From positions 1 to 64,000 of the forward strand of contig NZ_CABVPN010000031.1 in the NCBI RefSeq assembly GCF_902499115.1: a DNA stretch of 64,000 bases, read 5' to 3'. Below are positions 52,987-60,412 of the stretch, piece by piece; positions within the stretch are counted from its first letter, which is position 1; every line of letters begins with the position of its first letter. Under the pieces are notes generated by a model. That model was not told the DNA's origin. It ran no database searches and saw only the letters and a list, made by a program, of their open reading frames with translations. The position numbers and the translations under genes were made by a program. The stretch comes from Burkholderia diffusa (GTDB taxonomy: Bacteria > Pseudomonadota > Gammaproteobacteria > Burkholderiales > Burkholderiaceae).

Positions 52987-53402
52987 TTACGCCGACGGCA
53001 TCCACTGGCTGATCGACGGCTCCGGCCTCCCGTCAGCAGCGTAGATCAGCTCGTCATTAAGGGCATACACGTTTCGGTCCAGGCTCACGGTGAGCCTGCC
53101 CGATGCGGCGCCTTGCGTCGACCCCAGTGGTACGTGAACCCCAGGATGGTGATGGTCTGGTAGAGGCTGTAGCAGCTGATATACATTTTCACGGAGTTCG
53201 GGTCGACCATTTCGGTTTCCTCGTCGGCTTTGCCACATGCAGTCAGATTCAGTGTCGCGATTTCCACGCCGCTAGCGAAAAATCCATGATTCAGCATCAC
53301 GAATGGTGAACCGCCCCCCTGGTTTTTGACGACCGGGCCCGAAACGCTGCATAAGCTACATAACTGCGAGAAGTGCGCAGTGAAAACCGTCTCATTTGAC
53401 AA
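52987..53402 (-). pseudogene. Hypothetical protein, frameshifted
   Basis: The N-terminal part (SPFVMLNHGFFASGVEIATL, then NLTACGKADEETEMVDPNSV and YHWG) and the C-terminal part (GAASGRLTVSLDRNVYALND, PEPSISQWMPSA) read well but in different frames. One G missing in the run complementary to CCCC at 53122-53125 would join them as YHWGSTQGAASG, giving roughly 138 residues. The start would be TTG at 53402 without a clear ribosome site. It ends 48 bp before the lipase start in the same direction. Family not recognised. Confidence 0.6.
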
Positions 53403-54237
53403 TGTTATTCAGGTATAGTGCATACTGGCATCCTCTTCCTGTTTTCTTCCAGCATTCTTTGTCCGTCTTCAACAGTAGACCACCAGGATTTAATCGCCAC
53501 CTGTATTCTTTGACAGGAAGCGCCAATTCAACCAATCGCGCCATCGCGAACATTGAACAATCCGCTCGACCATTTCCCCGACATAAAAATCACTGAATGC
53601 ATTTCGTAATTCATGAGCTCAGCCCATAATTCCCTGTTTATTGAAAACGATTTCAAGCGATGCATCCTTGGCTTCAGAGGATGCATTACGAGAAAGTGGG
53701 GCGGCGATAATTTGCATGTGCGCGAGGTACGGTTCAAATATCGAGCACACCTGCAGTCCGGCACCTTGATTTGAGCTGTTCCGCGAGTCCGGTTCCGGCC
53801 AGCGGGACTTGCGGGCAATGCACCCGTTGGCGTAGAGAAAATTAAAGTTGTCACCGGCCGCCGCGTTGCGAAGTACACTGTCAACTGTCGCGCAGCCTAT
53901 TTCGGTGAGGGTGGTTGCAGTCCGCGCGTTGCCCAGCCCGCGAGCTTCGGCTCACGACCGTACTGTTGTGAGAAAAACGCTTGTGCGCAACCTGAGTTTG
54001 AGCGGGCAATCGGAGCGTAGTGGTAAGGTTCCTTTTCGTGCCATGGTCTTTCCCGGAAATACGGGCTTCGATGCCCCATTCCAGCAGGCCTGTCGCCACC
54101 TCGCCCCCCGCGTCTTCCAGTACTGCCGGAATCGCCCCCGTGATCCGATCACGATGTCGGGAAGACGGTCCATTGAATCCCCACCCGTACACTTCACGAT
54201 AGACCCTGGAGCGCACTCTCGGGTCAAGGCCTACGGC
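53403..54237. other. 835-bp gene-poor region with transposon-like sequence
   Basis: No gene is supported; frames on both strands lack ribosome sites. The first 400 bases are relatively AT-rich. The second half contains copy D of the transposon-like left end. Confidence 0.5.
53841..54011. mobile_element. Transposon-like left end (copy D)
   Basis: 53841-53885 aligns without gaps to 58641-58685 (35 of 45 identical by eye; shared GTTGCGAAG and TGTCAAC). 53991-54011 matches 58739-58759 (17 of 21, shared GAGTTTGA). The spacing between the blocks differs (105 versus 53 bp). Orientation as in copy B, interior to the right, toward the bufferin operon. Probably a decayed relative of the end next to Gabija. 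Confidence 0.45.
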
Positions 54238-54720
54238 TCACTTTTCTGCTGAAGTCCGCTGCAGCCAGCGCGTGCGCACCATATGATCAATCGATAACCA
54301 TCCGGCGCCGCGACATAACAGCACGAACAGCATCGCCGCCCATTGAATGTGTATGGGCCACGCCTGCGGATAGACAAAAATTTCAATCACCGAGGTCATC
54401 CCGAGCAGGACCAGCGCGGCGGGCCGGACTGCCAGGCCGACTACAAGCAGCACCGGCATGCTCAGTTCGATCGAGACAGCCATGTATGCGGCGATTTCGG
54501 GCGGCAGCACCGGCAACCGGTATTCTTCCGAAAAGAGTTGCAGTGCCGCGTCCCAGTTCGCGAGCTTGGTCATCGCCGAGTTCCAGAAGACGGACGCCAC
54601 CGCGATCCGCAGCGGAATGGCGAGCAGCCAGTAAGGAACACGCTCGAGCGTCTGCGCGACGTGCAGCAGCGCGTCGCCCGCGCTCGCCCGGGTATGGGCG
54701 GTTTGGGACAGGCGAGTCAT
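54238..54720 (-). CDS. DoxX family membrane protein of the bufferin operon
   Basis: A 160-residue inner-membrane protein with four hydrophobic helices, including LLAIPLRIAVASVFWNSAMTKL, MAVSIELSMPVLLVVGLAV and IHIQWAAMLFVLLCRGAGWLSID. DoxX proteins are commonly the last gene of bufferin (DUF2282/DUF692/DUF2063) clusters, where their task is not settled; redox or thiol handling at the membrane has been suggested for the family. The start overlaps the stop of the DUF2063 gene (ATGA), so translation is coupled. Confidence 0.85.
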   Translation of the reverse strand: MTRLSQTAHTRASAGDALLHVAQTLERVPYWLLAIPLRIAVASVFWNSAMTKLANWDAALQLFSEEYRLPVLPPEIAAYMAVSIELSMPVLLVVGLAVRPAALVLLGMTSVIEIFVYPQAWPIHIQWAAMLFVLLCRGAGWLSIDHMVRTRWLQRTSAEK

Positions 54721-55541
54721 GTCCGTGAGCCTCCGTCGAACGAGCAGTCGTTCGCCGACCGCGACGCTTCAGCAAAACATCCGCGTGCAAGACAGGTTGC
54801 GAGCAGTGCGTATCCGTGCGCTTCGGGAGCTTTCGCGAGTGCGACGCTCACCGCCTCGCCTGCAAAAAGCGCCGTGGCGATCTGCCATTCGGCGACACTC
54901 AAGCGGAGCGTCTCCACATCTTCGGCCGTGCGCTGCACGAGCAGGTGGGCGGGCGCGTCGTCGAGCCGGATCTCGCGTAAGGCCGAATCGTCGTTCTCGA
55001 GCACTGCGCGCCAGATCGCGTCGGCGGGAGAGTTGCAGCACAGCAGCCGCGCAGCTGGATGGGGCCGCAGCCGCAACTCGCCCAGCGCGACGTCGTCGAG
55101 TCGTGCCAGGCGGGCAAGATCGAGTATCGGATCGTCCGGTGCGTGAAGCACGAGATTGACCTGCCATTCGAGGCGTGCGACGTCGCCGAGGTACGGCAGC
55201 GACGCGGTCTGCGGCATTTGCGCGAGGAAGTCGGGAAACTGCGCACCGTATTCGTCCAGCCACGCGCGATGCGGCGGCGCCGTGCTGCAGAACCGGCGCG
55301 CGGCATCGTCGAAGAATTCGGGGCCGACCAGACGCTGCACAGCCGGAAAGCTCAGGCGCAGCGCATTGGCCAGCACGCTCATCGCCGTGTTCCGGTAGAC
55401 GTTCAATCGCGCGCGTGGCTCCAGCCCATCGCCGAGCACCATGGCTGCAACGTCGTCATTCGCATCGTGATCGGCATCGCACAGCAGGTTGCGGCTGAAA
55501 GCCTGTTGCACGTCAGCAAGCGAATGCGTTTGCGGTTTCAT
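54717..55541 (-). CDS. bufC: BufC-like DUF2063 protein (bufferin maturation partner)
   Basis: A 274-residue protein with the DUF2063 core LNVYRNTAMSVLANALRLSFPAVQRLVGPEFFDDAARRF and HRAWLDEYGAQFPDFLA. DUF2063 proteins bind the precursor peptide and present it to the DUF692 iron enzyme. The start at 55541 has GGGAGG nine bases upstream and overlaps the end of bufB by 29 bp. The order bufA-bufB-bufC-doxX is the standard one. Confidence 0.85.
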   Translation of the reverse strand: MKPQTHSLADVQQAFSRNLLCDADHDANDDVAAMVLGDGLEPRARLNVYRNTAMSVLANALRLSFPAVQRLVGPEFFDDAARRFCSTAPPHRAWLDEYGAQFPDFLAQMPQTASLPYLGDVARLEWQVNLVLHAPDDPILDLARLARLDDVALGELRLRPHPAARLLCCNSPADAIWRAVLENDDSALREIRLDDAPAHLLVQRTAEDVETLRLSVAEWQIATALFAGEAVSVALAKAPEAHGYALLATCLARGCFAEASRSANDCSFDGGSRT

Positions 55542-56400
55542 TTCGAATCGCCTCCCGTACGGCATCCGCGATGGCCGCTTCCTGAATCAGAACCTCGAGC
55601 GTGGGCACGTCGTTGTCCCATTCGATCAGCGTCGGCACCGGGCCAAAACGCCGTAGCGCCGCTTCATAGAGTGTCCACACCGGGGGCGCGACGCGCGAGC
55701 CATGATCGTCGATGCGCAGTGTTCGGCCGTTCTCGAGTTGCATCGTGCTATGGCCGGCGAGATGGATTTCGCCGATCGCCGCCGGCGGCAGCGTAGCGAG
55801 ATAGGTATGCGGATCCCAGCCATGATTGCAAGCGCTGACGAAAATGTTGTTCACGTCGCAAAGCAGGCCGCATCCCGTGCGCCGCGCGATTTCCGAAAGA
55901 ATTTCCCACTCTGGAATGGTCGAGTGGACGTAGCGCAAATAGGTGGACGGGTTCTCCACCAGAATCTGCCGCCCGAGCACGGTCTGCACCTGGTCCACAT
56001 GCCGGCATACGACCTCCAGTGCCTCCTCGGTCATCGGCAAGGGCAGCAGGTCCGCCAAATAGGTTCCGCCCACCGCGCTCCACGACATATGCTCGGAAAC
56101 CAGGTCGGGCTCGAAACGCAGCACCGCTGCACGCACCCGTGCGAGATGCACGGCGTCCAGCCCGTCCGCGCTGCCGAGGGACAATCCCACGCCATGCAGC
56201 GACAGCGGGTAATCGCGACGAATCGCATCCAGACATCGCGACACCGTGCCGCCGCCCAGGTAGTTCTCGGTGTGCACCTCGAACCATGCGACAGCCGGCC
56301 GCTCGTCAATGACCGTCCGATGGTGCCGGAAGCGCAACCCGACGCCCGCCCGGGCCGGAATCGGGCGCTGCGCCGGGCGATGCGGCGCGGATACGCTCAT
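55513..56400 (-). CDS. bufB: BufB-like MNIO (DUF692) peptide-modifying oxidase
   Basis: A 295-residue TIM-barrel iron enzyme. The metal ligands can be followed along the chain: WFEVHTENYLGG, LHGVGLSLGS, VSEHMSW, ILVENPSTYLRY, LLCDVNNIFVSACNHGWDP, IGEIHLAGHS, DDHGSRV and LIEWDNDVPT. MNIO enzymes oxidise cysteines of precursor peptides; in bufferins they form thiooxazole rings that bind copper. The start at 56400 lies 14 bp after bufA; the ribosome site is weak, so coupling is likely. Confidence 0.92.
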   Translation of the reverse strand: MSVSAPHRPAQRPIPARAGVGLRFRHHRTVIDERPAVAWFEVHTENYLGGGTVSRCLDAIRRDYPLSLHGVGLSLGSADGLDAVHLARVRAAVLRFEPDLVSEHMSWSAVGGTYLADLLPLPMTEEALEVVCRHVDQVQTVLGRQILVENPSTYLRYVHSTIPEWEILSEIARRTGCGLLCDVNNIFVSACNHGWDPHTYLATLPPAAIGEIHLAGHSTMQLENGRTLRIDDHGSRVAPPVWTLYEAALRRFGPVPTLIEWDNDVPTLEVLIQEAAIADAVREAIRNETANAFAC

Positions 56401-56414
56401 GATGGGGCGGCCCG

Positions 56415-56735
56415 TCAACCGGCCTTGAGCTTGCCGCCGGCGATCTTGCCGCAATCGCCGGACGGCAACAGCACGAACGACTTCGAATCACGAGCCTGCG
56501 TGGCCTGCCCCGCGCACGAATGTGCGCCCTCGGCGCAGTCGTTCTTGGCGACCGCGTTCACGCCATAGCATTTTTCCAGATGGTTCTGCGCCATCTTCGC
56601 CATGTTGTCCTTGACGACCTGGGGCATATTGCTCATATCCTTCATACCCTGCGCCTGTCCCGGAGCGGCTTGCATGGCAAGCGCAAGTCCGATCGCGGCT
56701 GACAGGGAGGAAACGGCTAAGGCGGATTTGCTCAT
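56415..56735 (-). CDS. bufA: Bufferin precursor (DUF2282 family), BufA1-like
   Basis: A 106-residue precursor. Signal peptide up to about residue 29 (LSAAIGLALAMQAAPGQAQG), then a polar stretch and four cysteines at 56, 67, 74 and 95 in EKCYGVNAVAKNDCAEG, AHSCAGQ and GDCGKIAGG. This is the BufA pattern, in which the central cysteines are modified by the MNIO enzyme and the product is exported to bind copper in the periplasm (known for the family, not shown here). AGGAG eight bases before the ATG. A GTAACC-N16-CGAA site lies 54 bp upstream. Confidence 0.9.
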   Translation of the reverse strand: MSKSALAVSSLSAAIGLALAMQAAPGQAQGMKDMSNMPQVVKDNMAKMAQNHLEKCYGVNAVAKNDCAEGAHSCAGQATQARDSKSFVLLPSGDCGKIAGGKLKAG

Positions 56736-56788
56736 GGTGTCTTCTCCTGAAGATCGGGGGATCGCCGGTGCGCGACCTTGTCAGAAAA

Positions 56789-56814
56789 TTCGCTCCGCGG
56801 CGACTAAAGGTTAC
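56789..56814 (-). promoter_or_regulatory. SigF-type ECF promoter of the bufferin operon
   Basis: On the minus strand GTAACC (56814-56809) and CGAA (56792-56789) are separated by exactly 16 bases. This is the motif I remember for Caulobacter SigF, which drives bufferin-like operons. The downstream start of bufA leaves a leader of about 45 bases. The ECF gene itself is divergent and starts 54 bp away. Confidence 0.75.
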
Positions 56815-56867
56815 GCAGCTCGCCGGAAAATTTTCTGCGCCGGACCTTGTAGCGGGATACCTTGGAA

Positions 56868-57518
56868 ATGACCGACGACGAAAGCCATCGTGCAAAGCGT
56901 ATCCGTCTGGTCCGGCCGGCAGCCGGGCCCGAGGCAGGTAGCGGACGGACGGCGATTCGGGAGGACGGATCGCCCGACTGGTCGATGCTGATGGCGTGCG
57001 CACAGATCGGCGACCGGGACGCCTACCGCCGGCTGCTCGAGAGCGTCACCCCGTACTTGAGGCGACTTGCTGCACGCCACGGCGTCCACCCCGATGCCAT
57101 CGAGGATGTGGTGCAGGACATACTGATCACCCTTCATCAAGTGCGCCACACCTACGCGCCCGCGCGGCCATTCGGGCCGTGGCTGGTATCGATAGCGAGT
57201 CGCCGCATCGTTGACGCGCTGCGTCGCCAGGGCCGTGCGGCATCACGCGAGATGTCGCTCGACCCCGACCACGAAACCTTGGCCGGCGACGGAGCGAATC
57301 TTATGGAGGAGGCAGCCGATGCGCGGGTGCTGCGCGACGCGCTTGCCCGGTTACCCCAGGGCCAGCGCGACGCGATCCGGATGCTCAAACTCGAGGAAAT
57401 GTCGTTGAAGGAAGCGGCCGTCGCGAGCGGCATGACGGTTGCCGCCCTGAAGGTCGCGGTCCATCGCGGGATCAAGGCATTACGTAAATTGCTGGCGAGA
57501 AAAGGGACAGCTGAATGA
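56868..57518 (+). CDS. ECF RNA polymerase sigma factor, SigF-like
   Basis: A 216-residue sigma factor. Sigma2: DRDAYRRLLESVTPYLRRLAARHGVHPDAIEDVVQDILITLHQVRHTY and RPFGPWLVSIASRRIVDALRR. Sigma4: ALARLPQGQRDAIRMLKLEEMSLKEAAVASGMTVAALKVAVHRGIKALRKLL. The ATG at 56868 is chosen; a TTG two codons earlier is possible. The stop overlaps the start of a DUF1109 membrane anti-sigma gene. It presumably transcribes the divergent bufferin operon when copper or another stress is sensed (inference from family). Confidence 0.9.
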   Translation: MTDDESHRAKRIRLVRPAAGPEAGSGRTAIREDGSPDWSMLMACAQIGDRDAYRRLLESVTPYLRRLAARHGVHPDAIEDVVQDILITLHQVRHTYAPARPFGPWLVSIASRRIVDALRRQGRAASREMSLDPDHETLAGDGANLMEEAADARVLRDALARLPQGQRDAIRMLKLEEMSLKEAAVASGMTVAALKVAVHRGIKALRKLLARKGTAE

Positions 57519-58174
57519 AACGGCCGACCTCCGAACTGATCGAATCGCTGGTAGCGGACAGCACGCCGGTCCGCCCGCTGCGCCGGCCGCTGTGGCGGGC
57601 AACCGGCTGGCTGACGTTCGCGGCGCTGCTGCTCTTTGCCATTGCCGTCGCGCACGGCTTGCGGCCGGATCTGTCGTTGAAGCTGCACGAGCGAGCGTTC
57701 GTCACCGGCATCGCAGCGGCGGCGGCAACAGGAATTCTGGCCGCCATCGGCGCGTTCATCGCGAGCGTGCCGGGGCGCTCGCTGCGATGGCTTCTGTTGC
57801 CGTCGCCGGCTCTGTTCGTCTGGATCTCGACGATCGGCTACGGTTGCCTGACGAATTGGGTCGAAATCGGCCCCGACGGCCTGTCGCCGGGCGAAACAGC
57901 CCGCTGTTTTGCGACGCTCGTGCTCACCGGTGTGCCGCTTTCGTTGACGCTGCTGATCATGCTGCGCCATGCCGCACGTCTCGCGCCGGTGCCTGTGGTC
58001 ATGGCGGGAAGCGTTGCCGTCTCCGCGATGACGGCGGTCGCGCTATCGCTCTATCATCCGCTCGACGCCACGATGATGATTCTCGCGTGGAACGTCGGAC
58101 TGACAATTGTCCTGCTGATCGCAAGTGCGTCGTACGGTGCGCGGTTGCTCCGTTGGGTCGGGGCGGGGGTGTGA
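57515..58174 (+). CDS. DUF1109 membrane anti-sigma factor, NrsF-like
   Basis: A 219-residue protein with six hydrophobic segments (GWLTFAALLLFAIAVAHGL, FVTGIAAAAATGILAAIGAF, LLLPSPALFVWISTIGYG, VLTGVPLSLTLLIMLRHA, VVMAGSVAVSAMTAVALSLY, LAWNVGLTIVLLIASASYG) after a short cytosolic N-terminus. DUF1109 proteins hold SigF-type ECF factors at the membrane and release them under metal or oxidative stress. Two cysteines (about residues 110 and 132) sit between membrane segments and could sense metals. The ATG overlaps the sigma-factor stop. Confidence 0.88.
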   Translation: MKRPTSELIESLVADSTPVRPLRRPLWRATGWLTFAALLLFAIAVAHGLRPDLSLKLHERAFVTGIAAAAATGILAAIGAFIASVPGRSLRWLLLPSPALFVWISTIGYGCLTNWVEIGPDGLSPGETARCFATLVLTGVPLSLTLLIMLRHAARLAPVPVVMAGSVAVSAMTAVALSLYHPLDATMMILAWNVGLTIVLLIASASYGARLLRWVGAGV

Positions 58175-58532
58175 CCGACGGATGAGGTTTGGCCTGCTTT
58201 CACGCGACGCCTAAATGTTCGCGAAGCTTCTCACTAAACGTGGCGAGGCCGATCGGATGGAGAACTGAAAGATTACGAGCGAATTAACCTGACAAACAAG
58301 AAAGCATCACGTAATCAACATTACGAATTGCATGCGCAACTCATTGATTGCAAACGAGAATTGTTTTTGTTAGCATCCACAAACGAAAATAGATCTCATT
58401 GCCATATATGACAAAAACTGCAATCAGGGAGACCTTCCGTTCGAGCACACAGGTTTTGCGCTCGATACGTCAACCACCCTCGTAACCTTCGCGTCGGTTC
58501 GGACTTCGCCGCTCGCTGATCGGCCCGCCGTA
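58175..58532. other. Intergenic region with an AT-rich block
   Basis: 358 bp after the anti-sigma gene. 58265-58430 is clearly more AT-rich than the surroundings (for example TGCAAACGAGAATTGTTTTTG). No gene or terminator was found. It marks the change into the element that carries Gabija. Confidence 0.45.
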
Positions 58533-58759
58533 GACCAAAGCAAATTTGTCACCATTTGCGAAGTAAAAGTGTCACTTTACCGGCCGACACCGACGCGGAA
58601 TCGGAAAACTTTCGCAAATTCATGGGCTTGAGTGTCGCGCAATAAAGTCGTCACTGGCCCCGGCGTTGCGAAGACAGATGTCAACCCACCCGGGACGCCC
58701 TCGCACCGCCGGCAGTCGCGGTTACACGTTCCGCGGAGCCCGAGTTTGAATGGGTAATC
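58533..58759. repeat. Left end (copy B) of the Gabija element
   Basis: Contains TTTGTCACCATTTGCGAAG, GTGTCACTTTACCGGCC, CTTTCGCAAATT, GTCGTCACTGGCC and GTTGCGAAG in series. 58641-58685 and 58739-58759 match copy D at 53.84-54.01 kb. Between it and the gajB stop are 177 bp without a gene. Confidence 0.5.
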
Positions 58760-58936
58760 ACACTATCGTGATAACAAGGCTTATCTCTCCATCTCTATCG
58801 AATCGTTGATAGCATGCGTGGTGTTGTCGGCACTGAAACTCGACGCCCTCGAACCTTGCTACGATAGGTTCACGACATCGGCCGCGACACAACGTGCGTG
58901 CGACCTGCCGATCAGAACACCTGCCCATTTCATCGG

Positions 58937-60412
58937 TTAGCGACCTATGATGGGCGTTAGCAAAGGCGTCGACGAGCAAACCACGATTCGCCTTGCGCCT
59001 CGCGTGAGAGCGACGTAGAGATGTTGCGCAGTCATGCGTTCGGGCTCAAGAATAACTACGACGTCAGCCTCCAGCCCTTTCAGAAGAAGCGTGCTTCCAA
59101 CGGCGCGCCGGCCCAGCGGCCGACCTAGTTGACGATTCCGCTCGCGGGCCTGAATCGCCGCGGCAATGAACCCAATTTCGCCCTCGGCTGCTCTCAGCGC
59201 TGAGATACAGCAGTGCAGCACCTCGGGTCGGTAGACACGCGCACCGCGTTGATCCGCGAGGGACAGGAGCAGAGTAATTGAGGTCGTGTGGCTGGGAGCC
59301 GCTATGAACGCCACTGCTGCGTCTTCTGCGGGCGTCGCGGGCGTGCGGGCTCGACCGCCTCGTATTGTTTCGACTCGCGTGAGGAGGTTTGCAACACCCA
59401 CCCCGGTCATTAGTGAAGTCGCGAACTCGGCAATTTGTCGCAGCGCGTTGGGACTAGTCAAATCGAACTGCCGGGCGAAGTTCACCAGGTCTTTCAGGTC
59501 GACCGCCTCAACGGAAGTGGCGCCCGGAGTCTGCATGGTGAGTTGGTGGCGACCATTGACATTGATGGCGTCGCCAATGACCAGAACGCGGCCGTCTCGG
59601 TTTGGCGCTTCAGTCCTGGCGGCCATCAGTCGCTGCTGCAGTTCCGTGCCTTGGATTAGCTGAACCCACTGGACTCCCTCTGGCGCTCCGCGCAGGTCCA
59701 CAGGTTGACCAGCCTGCAATGATGCGCGGGCTTGAAGTAGCCAGGCGCCCAGCGCGTCCATGCCTGCGAGTTGCCATCGCCAAGGGGTCTGCAGTGCGCC
59801 GATGGGCGGGAATGCAACCTGCGCCTCACGCTCCCAGTGGACCAGTGGGTCGCGGAAGCCGAATATCGCCTGCATCGGATCACCTAGGATGCAAGTGGGC
59901 AGTGTCTGCGCGATGGAGCAGATGATGGCGTGCTGCGAGGTGTTGCAGTCCTGATATTCGTCCACCAGCAATCGCGAATATGTCGAGGTTATGGGGTCAC
60001 TGATGTGACCGGCCTGCAGGAGCCCTTGCACGGCAGCTCGGATAGCAGGGTAGTCGGCGTTCGGGTTGGCTAGTTCGAGAACACGCGCGTCGAGGCCCGC
60101 GCGGAGCGGAAACGTGCCCGCTAGCCGCATCGCGAAACCGTCGATGGTCGACACCCTGTACGCTGAGTTCGAGACGCCGCCACGCTGGAGCCTAGCGCGT
60201 AGAGCGGCGACTCCAGCGTTGGTGTGCGTTAGCACCAAGACTGGCTTGTTGTCGGTGTGTTGATGCAGCGCGTCCGCGATGAGCTGGGTCTTGCCGCATC
60301 CGGCTGGGGCGGTAACTGAGCCTAGGCGCGCCTGAAAGATGTCGATTTCAGGCGGCGGCACTCGTCCACCCCCAGAGCCGCTTCGTAATGTGGACGAAGC
60401 CCGGCTCTGCAT
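58937..60412 (-). CDS. gajB: Gabija protein GajB, UvrD-like SF1 helicase
   Basis: A 491-residue protein with SF1A motifs: VTAPAGCGKTQLI (Walker A), VLTHTNAGVAALRARL (Ia), LLVDEYQDCNTSQHAI (Walker B), LGDPMQAIFGF (III), QTPWRW (IV) and VALTRGARRIVVC (VI). The length agrees with known GajB. It overlaps the end of gajA. The ATG at 60412 has no ribosome site and gives a 65-bp overlap; a GTG at 60361 behind GGGGGTGG would give a 14-bp overlap and may be the true start. In Gabija, GajB senses nucleic-acid ends and works with GajA against phage. Confidence 0.85.
   Translation of the reverse strand: MQSRASSTLRSGSGGGRVPPPEIDIFQARLGSVTAPAGCGKTQLIADALHQHTDNKPVLVLTHTNAGVAALRARLQRGGVSNSAYRVSTIDGFAMRLAGTFPLRAGLDARVLELANPNADYPAIRAAVQGLLQAGHISDPITSTYSRLLVDEYQDCNTSQHAIICSIAQTLPTCILGDPMQAIFGFRDPLVHWEREAQVAFPPIGALQTPWRWQLAGMDALGAWLLQARASLQAGQPVDLRGAPEGVQWVQLIQGTELQQRLMAARTEAPNRDGRVLVIGDAINVNGRHQLTMQTPGATSVEAVDLKDLVNFARQFDLTSPNALRQIAEFATSLMTGVGVANLLTRVETIRGGRARTPATPAEDAAVAFIAAPSHTTSITLLLSLADQRGARVYRPEVLHCCISALRAAEGEIGFIAAAIQARERNRQLGRPLGRRAVGSTLLLKGLEADVVVILEPERMTAQHLYVALTRGARRIVVCSSTPLLTPIIGR

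Noticed and set aside
53528..53884. 118-codon minus-strand frame
   Set aside because: It runs through transposon-like copy D and has no ribosome site or recognisable fold.
58758..58979. 73-codon minus-strand frame overlapping the end of gajB
   Set aside because: It overlaps gajB in another frame, with no ribosome site; it appears to be chance.
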